A stretch of 10,565 nt of DNA, from the NCBI GenBank assembly GCA_002350065.1, contig DEDQ01000081.1, forward strand, positions 9,147-19,711, read 5' to 3'. The notes beneath the pieces were generated by a model that did no database searches, was not told where the DNA came from, and saw only the letters and a program-made list of their open reading frames with translations. Numbering within the stretch: position 1 is the stretch's first letter; the number at the start of each line of letters is the position of its first letter. This document shows positions 1 to 6,683 of this stretch, piece by piece. Source of the DNA: Ruminococcus flavefaciens (GTDB taxonomy: Bacteria; Bacillota; Clostridia; Oscillospirales; Ruminococcaceae). A program made the translations under genes and the position numbers.

Positions 1-575
1 GTCACATTCATAGTTCCCTTAGAAGTTCGCTTGTAGAATGCGGCAATACTCTCAAATGGATACATTGGCGAGAAAGTGTCCTCTGCGCCGAATACTGCTG
101 CTTCCATTTCGTTCATATCAGGTTCAGCCGAGAATCTGCAATCCGGGAAATCAACGCAGAATACAGCCATTCCCGCTTCACCGTGAGAGGGCATAGACGC
201 TCCCATAGCAGTAATTGAAGGCTCGATGAAGTTTCCTTGTACTGGGGCGTATATATCTTTGGTGATGTATATGCCTGCGGGAAAGGCGCTGATCTTTCCG
301 AGAAGATAGTCGCTAAGCAGCTCGAGATCTTTTTTTCCGATCGTGCCGTCAGCATCGAGGTCGGATATGTAGTGCTGAGCGGTATCAAAGCGCTCGTAAT
401 CATAGATGCACTGACGCAGCATTACGAGGTCATATGATGAAATGACCTCATCACCGTCGAGATCGCCGTAGTAGCGGATCTCAGCATTACTGTCACCGGC
501 GAGCGCGTCCATTCCTGACATACCGAAAAAGAGCGCGGCAGCAGTCAGCAGCGGTATAGCTTTTTTTGATCTCAT
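1..575 (-). CDS. Secreted protein with N-terminal dockerin and start of an M6-like metallopeptidase domain (partial, runs off left edge)
   Basis: The reading frame is open from ATG at 575 to the window edge, 191 codons, with no stop. GAGGTGG at 581-587 is the ribosome site. Residues 1-26 form a signal peptide (basic MRSKK, hydrophobic core, probable cleavage after ALA). Residues 36-95 are a two-repeat type I dockerin with calcium loops GDLDGDEVISSYD and SDLDADGTIGKKD, the second ending in DYLLGK. From about residue 130 the sequence resembles the start of M6 (immune inhibitor A-like) metallopeptidase domains: a hydrophobic strand ending VDFPD, then FGAED, YPFES, and FYKRTSKGTMNV. The zinc motif HExxH would lie beyond the window, so peptidase activity is inferred. 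A dockerin placed at the N-terminus, rather than the C-terminus, is less common. Likely role: cellulosome-associated extracellular protease. It is divergent from the LRR gene. Confidence 0.8.
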   Translation of the reverse strand, partial: MRSKKAIPLLTAAALFFGMSGMDALAGDSNAEIRYYGDLDGDEVISSYDLVMLRQCIYDYERFDTAQHYISDLDADGTIGKKDLELLSDYLLGKISAFPAGIYITKDIYAPVQGNFIEPSITAMGASMPSHGEAGMAVFCVDFPDCRFSAEPDMNEMEAAVFGAEDTFSPMYPFESIAAFYKRTSKGTMNV

Positions 576-605
576 AAATCCCACCTCAAAATATTTGGTA
601 ATATT

Positions 606-634
606 ATTGTACGATAATATTTCTTGACTGTCAA
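606..634 (-). promoter_or_regulatory. Sigma-A promoter of the dockerin/M6 gene
   Basis: On the minus strand, TTGACA (634-629) and TACAAT (611-606) are separated by exactly 17 bp. The predicted start lies about 25 bases upstream of the ATG at 575, just before the ribosome site. This is a near-consensus vegetative promoter. Confidence 0.8.
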
Positions 635-764
635 TGAATAATTGTACTTTTTAGGATACGATGTAATAATTCACAAGTTCAGTTTATCTTCAGCCAGGAG
701 ATTACTCGGATCTTTTTTTTTGCTGCTGTGATTTCATTGGATCTCCGGGAAATGACGCTTTGAG

Positions 765-793
765 TTGACAACCCGAATATATACTGCTATAAT
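765..793 (+). promoter_or_regulatory. Consensus sigma-A promoter of the LRR-dockerin gene
   Basis: TTGACA at 765-770 and TATAAT at 788-793 are separated by 17 bp, with an extended -10 TGC at 785-787. Both hexamers match consensus, so strong constitutive transcription is expected. The -35 sits in GTTGACAAC, a 9-bp odd palindrome also found at the panG-like gene promoter. The leader is only about 20 bases long. Confidence 0.88.
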
Positions 794-820
794 AATGATA
801 TCAAATAATGGAGGAAAACT

Positions 821-3088
821 ATGAACATAAAAAGGCAGATAGCAGCGGCACTGGCTTTGACAATAGCTTTCTGCGGAGGATATACATCACTTCCGTTTTA
901 TACTGACACGACAATAGTTTCATACGCAGCAAATATTATTGATAGTGGTTCCCTGAGTAAAACCATAAAATGGACTCTTGACAGCGAGGGTACGCTAACA
1001 TTCACAGGCAGCGGTGATATGCCAGATTATGATTATCTTGATGGCTTCGGAAATAATCAGTCTCCTTTTACTGTCAATACGATCACTTTTGAAAACGACA
1101 GTTATGAAGGCAAGGTTAAGAACGTTATCATTTCCGACGGTATCACAAGCGTGGGAAGCGGTACTTTCAGACTGAGTTCTCTGAAGAAAGTAAAATTGTC
1201 AGATTCCGTGAAAAGTATCGGAAGCGGAGCGTTCAGCGGTTGCGACGGACTTGTAGATATCAACATCCCCGATTCTGTCAGCAGCATTGGAACGTCTGCG
1301 TTTTTGGGAACAAAATGGCTGGATGAGCAAACCAATAAAGATCCGCTCTTCATTATTAACGGAATATTAGTAGACGGAAAAAAATGCAAAGGCAATCTGG
1401 TCATTCCAAATACGGTAAAATCTATTTCAGGCAGAGCGTTTGGAGATTTGATGTTCGGAGAGTGTGCTGAAATAACCTCAGTGACCATTCCAAACTCTGT
1501 CAGGGATATCGGGGAGATGGCTTTTGCAAGCTGCAGCAAGTTGACTGATGTGAAGATCGGTGATTCAGTTACAAGCATTGGTGATTATGCATTTTCATAC
1601 TGTTATGCGCTTGAAAAAGTGACCATTCCAAAATCGGTTACAAGCATTGGAAAGAAAGCATTTGAAGATACAAAATGGCTCAGCAGCAAGGCTTCTGATG
1701 AGGAGCTTGTCATTGTAAATGGAATACTTATTTACGGTAATCCCGAAGGAGATTTCGTTGTCCCCGATGGGGTAACATATATAACAGACTCTGGTATCGG
1801 AGATGGTGCCGGTATCAATCAAAAGCTCACCTCAATAACCATTCCTGCATCTGTTAAGGGCATGAACAAATGGATGTATATGGATATGGATAGTTTGACA
1901 GCTATAAACGTTGATAAGAACAATGCGGTGTATTCAAGCGTTGACGGTGTGCTTTTCAATAAGGACAAGACTATGCTCATTGCTTACCCACAGGCCAAGG
2001 AAGTCAATGAATACATTATTCCCGACAGCGTGGAAACTATATGCTCATATGCGTTTTATCAGGCGGAGGCAAAAAAAGTGGTTATTCCTGATTCTGTCAG
2101 AAATGTCGAGCCATTTGCATTCGATCTCTGCCAAATGGAAGAAGTGTCTCTCCCTAAGACTTGGACGGAGATACCTGATATGTCATTCTCAAACAGCTGG
2201 CTCAAATCTGTTGATATCCCTGAAGGTGTAACAAGGATAGGAAAGAGTGCTTTCCGCGGCAGCCTTGAATCCATCAAGCTTCCTTCTACTCTGACAGAGA
2301 TAGCGGACGAAGCCTTTTGTTTAAGCGATCTGAAAACTGTTACAATTCCTGAAAATGTCACAGAGATCAGCAAGGAGCTCTTTCGTCAGAGCGACATTAC
2401 TTCGATATATTTGCCGGACACTGTTACAAGTATTGGACAACGCTCATTCTATATGTGCAGAGATCTTGAATCTATAAATATACCTGCTTCTGTCAGAACT
2501 ATCGGCGAAATGGCTTTCTATGCTTGTGGATCCCTCCAATCTGTTACCCTGCCGCCTTCTGTTTCACGTATAGATAATGGTAGTTTTGGTATATGCTCCT
2601 GTCTTGACTCCATAACGATACTTAACCCCAATTGCGTAATATCCGACAGTCCGTCCACTATTTTTTCATACGCAGAAACTGAAAAAAATGAGCTCGGTGA
2701 GGAGTTGCATGATGAAAAGGGCAATAGTAAATATATATACTATTTTAACGGTACTATCCGCGGATACAATCACTCGACTGCCGAAGCATACGCGAATAAG
2801 TACGGCTACAAATTCGAGTCCCTCGGCGACCCTCCTTACATACTCGGCGACGTAACATTTGACGGAGTTGTAAATGCTGTTGATGCTACGTTCGTGCTTT
2901 CGGAGTATACAAAGATATCGACCGGTGAGACCTCCCGCATCACGTATGCCGAGAGAAAAGCCGCAGACGTAAACTCCGACAACAGAGTCAATGCTTCTGA
3001 TGCATCACTGATGCTTGCTTATTACGCTTACGTTTCTACTGGCGGAACGCATACTCTTGAAGAGCTGATGACAAAAAAGGAAAAATAA
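821..3088 (+). CDS. Secreted BspA-type leucine-rich-repeat protein with C-terminal dockerin
   Basis: A 755-residue exported protein. GGAGGAAAACT directly before the ATG is a good ribosome site. Residues 1-36 form a signal peptide, followed by a short beta region with TLTFTGSGDMPDY, typical of the segment that precedes LRR_5 repeats in Clostridia. About 15 or more BspA-type (LRR_5) repeats fill residues 100-640, each near IPDSVTSIGxxAFxxCxxL. Some repeats are degenerate, and three insertions of the type IVNGILI or VDGVLFNKDK interrupt the ladder. A capping segment, GYNHSTAEAYANKYGYKF, leads to a dockerin at about 675-740, with loops GDVTFDGVVNAVD and ADVNSDNRVNASD. The dockerin predicts attachment to a cohesin on a scaffoldin. 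The LRR part probably binds protein or polysaccharide; its ligand cannot be read from sequence. It is monocistronic, with its own promoter and terminator. Confidence 0.93.
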   Translation: MNIKRQIAAALALTIAFCGGYTSLPFYTDTTIVSYAANIIDSGSLSKTIKWTLDSEGTLTFTGSGDMPDYDYLDGFGNNQSPFTVNTITFENDSYEGKVKNVIISDGITSVGSGTFRLSSLKKVKLSDSVKSIGSGAFSGCDGLVDINIPDSVSSIGTSAFLGTKWLDEQTNKDPLFIINGILVDGKKCKGNLVIPNTVKSISGRAFGDLMFGECAEITSVTIPNSVRDIGEMAFASCSKLTDVKIGDSVTSIGDYAFSYCYALEKVTIPKSVTSIGKKAFEDTKWLSSKASDEELVIVNGILIYGNPEGDFVVPDGVTYITDSGIGDGAGINQKLTSITIPASVKGMNKWMYMDMDSLTAINVDKNNAVYSSVDGVLFNKDKTMLIAYPQAKEVNEYIIPDSVETICSYAFYQAEAKKVVIPDSVRNVEPFAFDLCQMEEVSLPKTWTEIPDMSFSNSWLKSVDIPEGVTRIGKSAFRGSLESIKLPSTLTEIADEAFCLSDLKTVTIPENVTEISKELFRQSDITSIYLPDTVTSIGQRSFYMCRDLESINIPASVRTIGEMAFYACGSLQSVTLPPSVSRIDNGSFGICSCLDSITILNPNCVISDSPSTIFSYAETEKNELGEELHDEKGNSKYIYYFNGTIRGYNHSTAEAYANKYGYKFESLGDPPYILGDVTFDGVVNAVDATFVLSEYTKISTGETSRITYAERKAADVNSDNRVNASDASLMLAYYAYVSTGGTHTLEELMTKKEK

Positions 3089-3092
3089 ATAC

Positions 3093-3123
3093 GAAGGACC
3101 GCCTCGGCGGTCCTTCTATTTTC
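3093..3123. terminator. Bidirectional intrinsic terminator
   Basis: GAAGGACCGC (3093-3102) pairs with GCGGTCCTTC (3107-3116) around a four-base loop, followed on the plus strand by TATTTTC. On the minus strand the stem is followed by a T-rich GTATTTATTTTT. It therefore can end both the LRR gene from the left and the endonuclease V transcript from the right. Confidence 0.85.
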
Positions 3124-3145
3124 AGTTATTCTTTGAATAATGCCT

Positions 3146-3390
3146 TTATGCAGTGATTAACGGCTTGAAATCCGAATCTACAGCAGACATGATATAGTCG
3201 TCAGTCATATCCTTCCAGCCGGAATCCAGCTTGATGAATGACGGTCACGTTTCTGAAAAAGTCTTGTATTATTTCCGAATCGTAGTCAATATCCACACCC
3301 TATACAGGCGCACCTTTCGAGTATGTCACCGCAGCCGCAAAGCAGGAACATTCATGCAAGAATAAGCAATGTCAGTACCTGTTTTTTCAT
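3146..3390 (-). pseudogene. Decayed small secreted or lipoprotein gene downstream of endonuclease V
   Basis: Five bases after the endonuclease V stop codon an ATG at 3390 opens a signal peptide, MKKQVLTLLILA, which is broken by TGA at codon 13 and continues as MFLLCGCG. The coding sense then moves to another frame (FAAAVTYSKGAPV, a TAG, GVDIDYDSEIIQDFFRN) and then to a third frame (FIKLDSGWKDMTDDYIMS to PLITA) that ends with TAA at 3146-3148. Two nonsense codons and about two frameshifts within 245 bases indicate an inactivated gene, not one sequencing error. The product family is not recognised; the acidic, soluble-looking composition after a signal peptide suggests a small exported protein. 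It was probably cotranscribed with endonuclease V. Confidence 0.6.
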
Positions 3391-3394
3391 TGTT

Positions 3395-4093
3395 TTAAAC
3401 CACGTTGGCTGTCGCAGCTTCTCTTTCGATGTGGGTTTCAAGGTCTGCGAATCTGGTGGGGATAGGTATATGGCTCTCCTTGTCAGTCAGCTTCAAAGCA
3501 AGAGAGCAGGCTGTATCCAGCGATATATTGTTGCCGATGGAAATAAATACAGGCTTTACATCTTTATGCGTTCTCAGTGCTCTGCCGTAAACTTCTCCAT
3601 CAATAATGATATCCGTAAAGCTTCCTGCCTCGTTGTCAGGTTCTGTATAATCGGTCTTTTTGTCGACGCGGAAATACGTCTTTGCGATGCCAATAGTCGG
3701 CTTGTTCAGATAAAAAGAGGAATGAGTTGCAATACCCATGTGTCTGGGGTGGAGATATCCGTTTCCGTCGAATATGTAGATATCGGGGACGTTCTCCAGC
3801 AGCTTTGCGGTTTCAAGGATTAGCGGAAGCTCCCTGAATGCAAGGAATCCAGGCATATACGGGACTTCTATCCTGCCGCTGAAATGCTTCTTTTCAATGA
3901 CCTCGTGAGTGTCGATATCGATTACAACGATGCAGCATACCGCATATTCATTGTCGCCTTTTTTCCAATATGCAAGGTCAACGCCTGCAACAAGTCTGAG
4001 CGAGTTTTTATCATAATTATCATAAGTGATTATCTTATCACGGAGCTCATTCTGCTTCTTCAGAAATGTTTCCTGCATTTCAATTGCTGACAT
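3395..4093 (-). CDS. nfi: Endonuclease V (deoxyinosine 3' endonuclease)
   Basis: A 232-residue protein that nicks DNA or RNA one phosphodiester 3' of deoxyinosine, a repair step for deaminated adenine. I chose the ATG at 4093 (MSAIEMQ) because AAAGGA lies eight bases upstream; a TTG seven codons earlier has no such site. Family motifs occur in order: VAGVDLAY (catalytic Asp), VPYMPGFLAFRE (Tyr wedge and Glu), IFDGNGYLHPRHMG (Asp and His), PTIGIAKTYF (Lys), then PVFISIGNNISLDTA and PTRFADLETH. Length fits the family. One oddity is Asn, where most members have His in the SxGH motif (see findings). It has its own promoter and a leader of about 100 bases. Confidence 0.93.
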   Translation of the reverse strand: MSAIEMQETFLKKQNELRDKIITYDNYDKNSLRLVAGVDLAYWKKGDNEYAVCCIVVIDIDTHEVIEKKHFSGRIEVPYMPGFLAFRELPLILETAKLLENVPDIYIFDGNGYLHPRHMGIATHSSFYLNKPTIGIAKTYFRVDKKTDYTEPDNEAGSFTDIIIDGEVYGRALRTHKDVKPVFISIGNNISLDTACSLALKLTDKESHIPIPTRFADLETHIEREAATANVV

Positions 4094-4200
4094 TTGTATC
4101 GTCCTTTCCTGCAAAACTATATTATGAAAATCCCGACCACAGGTATTTCGTCTTTCTTAGCTGCGCGCACGTTTTTGAAAGATCCATGAGCGTATGATTA

Positions 4201-4229
4201 TTTATACCACATATATTGCAAAATGTCAA
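4201..4229 (-). promoter_or_regulatory. Sigma-A promoter of endonuclease V
   Basis: On the minus strand, TTGACA (4229-4224) and TATAAA (4206-4201) are separated by 17 bp, with an extended -10 TGG. The predicted start near 4194 gives an untranslated leader of about 100 bases. That leader contains a TCTTTC/GAAAGA inverted repeat around a GCGCGC core (4151-4182). I see no known riboswitch. Confidence 0.75.
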
Positions 4230-4258
4230 GGAGCGTACCGTATTTTCCGCCTGCATAC

Positions 4259-4286
4259 AAAAAGGCTGGATCATTAAGATCCAGCC
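4259..4286 (-). terminator. Intrinsic terminator of the pantothenate operon
   Basis: Read on the minus strand, GGCTGGATC (4286-4278) pairs with GATCCAGCC (4272-4264) around a five-base loop, followed by TTTTT. It begins eight bases after the stop codon of the half-dockerin, so it probably belonged to that vanished gene and now ends the pan transcript. Confidence 0.85.
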
Positions 4287-4294
4287 AAAAGTAA

Positions 4295-4483
4295 TCACAT
4301 TGATGCGAGGTGTTCGGAAAAACTCTTGTCACTGCCTGTCGCAGCATATATATAATAGCCGAGTTTCGCCGATGCGTCCTTTGCGTCTATCTTGCCGTCG
4401 CCTGTGGGGCCTCCGGGCATATCAGCGGGCTTAGAATGTGTTGTACTGGTCGTAGTCGCTGAAGCGGAGCTTTGATTTGATGT
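4295..4483 (-). pseudogene. Orphan half-dockerin with Ser/Thr linker, in frame behind the panD stop codon
   Basis: The 62 codons between the panD TAA (4486-4484) and a TGA at 4297-4295 are open in the same frame as panD. They encode a linker, SNQSSASATTTSTTHSKP, then GDGKIDAKDASAKLGYYIY and ATGSDKSFSEHLASM. The second part matches the last repeat and C-terminal tail of a dockerin; the LRR protein's own dockerin has DASLMLAYYAYVSTGG at the same place. Only one repeat is present, and its calcium loop has lost the first Asp (Gly) and the Asn (Thr). No start codon or ribosome site is visible. The simplest reading is the 3' remnant of a dockerin gene whose 5' part was lost when panD came to lie beside it. 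Stop-codon read-through of panD is the alternative. Confidence 0.75.
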
Positions 4484-4867
4484 TTATTTTAATTCGCCAT
4501 GTTTTTCGTAATCGGCAACCTGTACTATTTCATTCTTATCCCCGACGAAAACCACCTTCGGGCGATGAGCTTTTATCTCTTCCGGAGTCATGTTTGCATA
4601 TGCCATTATGATGACAAGGTCGCCCTTTTGTCCAGAGCGTGCAGCAGCTCCGTTCAGGCATATCACACCGCTTCCGCGCTCGCCTGCGATGACGTAGGTC
4701 TCGATACGGCTGCCGCTGTTTACATTAACGATATGCACATGTTCATACTCGAAAAGTCCGGCTGCATCCATGAGGTCTTCATCAATGGTAACGCTGCCGA
4801 CGTAGTTGAGTTCTGCCTGAGTGACAACAGCGCGGTGTATCTTGCTTTTTAACATTGAAATCTGCAT
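4484..4867 (-). CDS. panD: Aspartate 1-decarboxylase
   Basis: A 127-residue pyruvoyl enzyme that converts L-aspartate to beta-alanine for pantothenate synthesis. The proenzyme cleaves itself between Gly24 and Ser25 (NYVGSVT), and Ser25 becomes the pyruvoyl group. Lys9, His11, Arg54, Tyr58 and Asn72 (the last in NGAAA) sit at the positions known from the E. coli enzyme. Length is normal, so the protein is complete despite the dockerin debris behind it. The ribosome site AAGGAGG (4881-4875) overlaps the panC stop codon, seven bases before the ATG, so translation is closely coupled. It is the last functional gene of the pan operon. Confidence 0.97.
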   Translation of the reverse strand: MQISMLKSKIHRAVVTQAELNYVGSVTIDEDLMDAAGLFEYEHVHIVNVNSGSRIETYVIAGERGSGVICLNGAAARSGQKGDLVIIMAYANMTPEEIKAHRPKVVFVGDKNEIVQVADYEKHGELK

Positions 4868-4879
4868 CGCGCCGCCTCC

Positions 4880-5728
4880 TTAAACATCTTCGGTGAAGAA
4901 GTTGTCGATAAGTCTGGTCTTTCCGATATATACAGCCATTGCGCAGAGTGCGGGACGGTCGAGCGAGGGTATCTGCTGCATAGTTGCACAGTCAACTATC
5001 TTTACGTAGTCGATTTTTGCAAGCGGCTCTGCCTCGATGAGCTTTTTCATTTCACCGATTATTGAGGAGCAGTCCTTTTCTCCGTTTTTCACGAGCTCCA
5101 TTCCGCGGAATACAGCTTTTGAAAGCACGAGCGCAGCCTTTCTTTCGTCATCGCTGAGGTAGGTATTGCGTGAGCTCTTTGCAAGACCGTCAGCCTCGCG
5201 GACTATCGGACAGCCGACTATCTCGATATCCATGTTGAGGTCATCGACCATGTGACGGATAACTGCAAGCTGCTGAGCGTCCTTCTTGCCGAAGTAAGCA
5301 CGGTCGGGCTTGACAATGTTGAAGAGCTTTGATACGACTGTGCATACGCCTCTGAAATGAACAGGTCTGCTGAGACCGCAGAGTTCCTGCGTAAGGACTG
5401 TCATGTCCACGAATGAGGAAAATCCCTCGTGGTACATCTCTGACGGCTCGGGATTGAAGATGATGTCGCCGCCGTGCTCCTCAACGAGCTTTGCATCGCG
5501 TTCGATATCGCGGGGATAGCTTTCGAGGTCTTCCGTCGGTCCGAACTGCATGGGATTAACGAAATCCGATACAACAGTTCTGTCGTTGTCTCTGTGTGAA
5601 GCGTCGATAAGACTTGCGTGACCCTCGTGGAGATATCCCATAGTGGGAACAAGTCCGACTGTGAGCCCCTGGGCTCTCCATTCCTTTACCTGTTTACGTA
5701 CTTCATCTATAGTTTTAACAACTCTCAT
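4880..5728 (-). CDS. panC: Pantothenate synthetase (pantoate--beta-alanine ligase)
   Basis: A 282-residue cytosolic enzyme that joins pantoate and beta-alanine using ATP, through a pantoyl-adenylate. It belongs to the nucleotidyltransferase superfamily: PTMGYLHEGH at 28-37 carries the HxGH ATP motif, followed by VNPMQFGPTEDLESYPRD at about 58-74. RGVCTVVSKLFN, FGKKDAQQ (146-153) and the KMSKS-like KSSRN (184-188) complete the site. The start ATG follows the panB stop after one base, and the ribosome site GGGAGGAAAAG lies inside the last panB codons. This indicates translational coupling. Length and motif order are normal. Confidence 0.97.
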   Translation of the reverse strand: MRVVKTIDEVRKQVKEWRAQGLTVGLVPTMGYLHEGHASLIDASHRDNDRTVVSDFVNPMQFGPTEDLESYPRDIERDAKLVEEHGGDIIFNPEPSEMYHEGFSSFVDMTVLTQELCGLSRPVHFRGVCTVVSKLFNIVKPDRAYFGKKDAQQLAVIRHMVDDLNMDIEIVGCPIVREADGLAKSSRNTYLSDDERKAALVLSKAVFRGMELVKNGEKDCSSIIGEMKKLIEAEPLAKIDYVKIVDCATMQQIPSLDRPALCAMAVYIGKTRLIDNFFTEDV

Positions 5729-5729
5729 T

Positions 5730-6569
5730 TCACTTTTCCTCCCTCATAAGCTCGTTTATAACATCATCTTCGATAGCGTAGGTATGTTCTTCAGCAGGGA
5801 AAGAGCCTGCCTTTGTCTCGCTGATATAATCAGCTATGCCCTGACGCATGAGCGTTCCGACATCTGCGAAGCGCTTCACGAATTTAGGAGTATGACCTGT
5901 GGTAAGTCCGAGCATATCCTGATATACGAGAACCTGTCCGTCGCAGCCGTTACCTGCTCCTATACCGATAGTCGGGATAAAGAGCTTTTTTGTAATGATG
6001 TCTGCAAGCTTTGCGGGAATACCCTCGAGAACTACTGCACACGCACCGGCTTCCTGTATCTTTAAAGCGTCGTCGATAAGCTTTTTTGCCTTGTCGAGAC
6101 TTTTGCCCTGAACCTTGAACCCGCCGAAAGCGTTTACTGACTGCGGAGTGAGTCCGAGATGTGCAACAACAGGGATAGAAGCGTTTACGATAGCCTTTAT
6201 CTGTTCGCATACTTCAGCGCCGCCTTCGAGCTTTACTGCATTTGCGCCGCCCTCCTTGATAAGGCGTCCGGCATTGATAACGGCTTCCTGTACGCTGACC
6301 TGATATGACATAAACGGCATATCAGCAACTACAAAAGTATTGACTGCTCCTCTTGAAACAGCGGCGGTATGATGTATCATATCCTCCATTGTTACGGGGA
6401 GAGTGTTCTCGTAGCCGAGCATTACCATTCCGAGCGAATCGCCGATAAGAATGGCATTTACGCCGCACTCGTCCATTATCTTCGCTGTTGTGTAGTCGTA
6501 AGCGGTAAGCATCGTGATCTTGTCGCCCGATTGCTTCTGCTTTAAAAGGGTTGAAACAGTGTTTTTCAT
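5730..6569 (-). CDS. panB: 3-methyl-2-oxobutanoate hydroxymethyltransferase
   Basis: A 279-residue enzyme that transfers a hydroxymethyl group from methylene-tetrahydrofolate to 2-ketoisovalerate, giving ketopantoate. I place the start at ATG 6569, ten bases after AAGGAG; a TTG two codons upstream is too close to that site. Metal ligands are visible as Asp44 (IGDSLG), Asp83 (VADMPF) and Glu115 (VKLEGG). The catalytic Glu182 is in [26 protein letters not shown] and PTIGIGAG are hallmark segments of the family. It is the first gene of the tight panB-panC-panD block, with the panG-like gene 114 bases upstream. Confidence 0.97.
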   Translation of the reverse strand: MKNTVSTLLKQKQSGDKITMLTAYDYTTAKIMDECGVNAILIGDSLGMVMLGYENTLPVTMEDMIHHTAAVSRGAVNTFVVADMPFMSYQVSVQEAVINAGRLIKEGGANAVKLEGGAEVCEQIKAIVNASIPVVAHLGLTPQSVNAFGGFKVQGKSLDKAKKLIDDALKIQEAGACAVVLEGIPAKLADIITKKLFIPTIGIGAGNGCDGQVLVYQDMLGLTTGHTPKFVKRFADVGTLMRQGIADYISETKAGSFPAEEHTYAIEDDVINELMREEK

Positions 6570-6627
6570 ATTCAATTTTCTCCTTAAAAGATGTTACCTT
6601 TCCAGTATTTGGATAAGATACAAGAGT

Positions 6628-6636
6628 AGTATAGCA
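6628..6636 (-). promoter_or_regulatory. Possible extended -10 promoter of panBCD
   Basis: On the minus strand, TGC followed directly by TATACT forms an extended -10 element about 60 bases before panB. The -35 region at 17-18 bp (ACAATT or CACAAT) is poor. Initiation here may supplement read-through from the panG-like gene. Confidence 0.45.
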
Positions 6637-6683
6637 CACAAATATGAACAAATTGTGAACCGAAGGTTTTTCTTTGGTAACAA

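Noticed and set aside
694..749. Inverted repeat CCAGGAGAT/ATCTCCGGG upstream of the LRR promoter
   Set aside because: Arms match with one mismatch but are 38 bases apart and not placed like a known operator or terminator; too weak to call.
1102..1578. Minus-strand open frame inside the LRR gene
   Set aside because: Repetitive sense DNA gives repetitive antisense frames; there is no start signal.
4094..4194. Possible riboswitch in the endonuclease V leader
   Set aside because: Only one short inverted repeat is visible and no known aptamer motif was recognised.
5643..6065. Plus-strand open frame spanning panC and panB
   Set aside because: It crosses two well-supported genes in antisense and has no family features.
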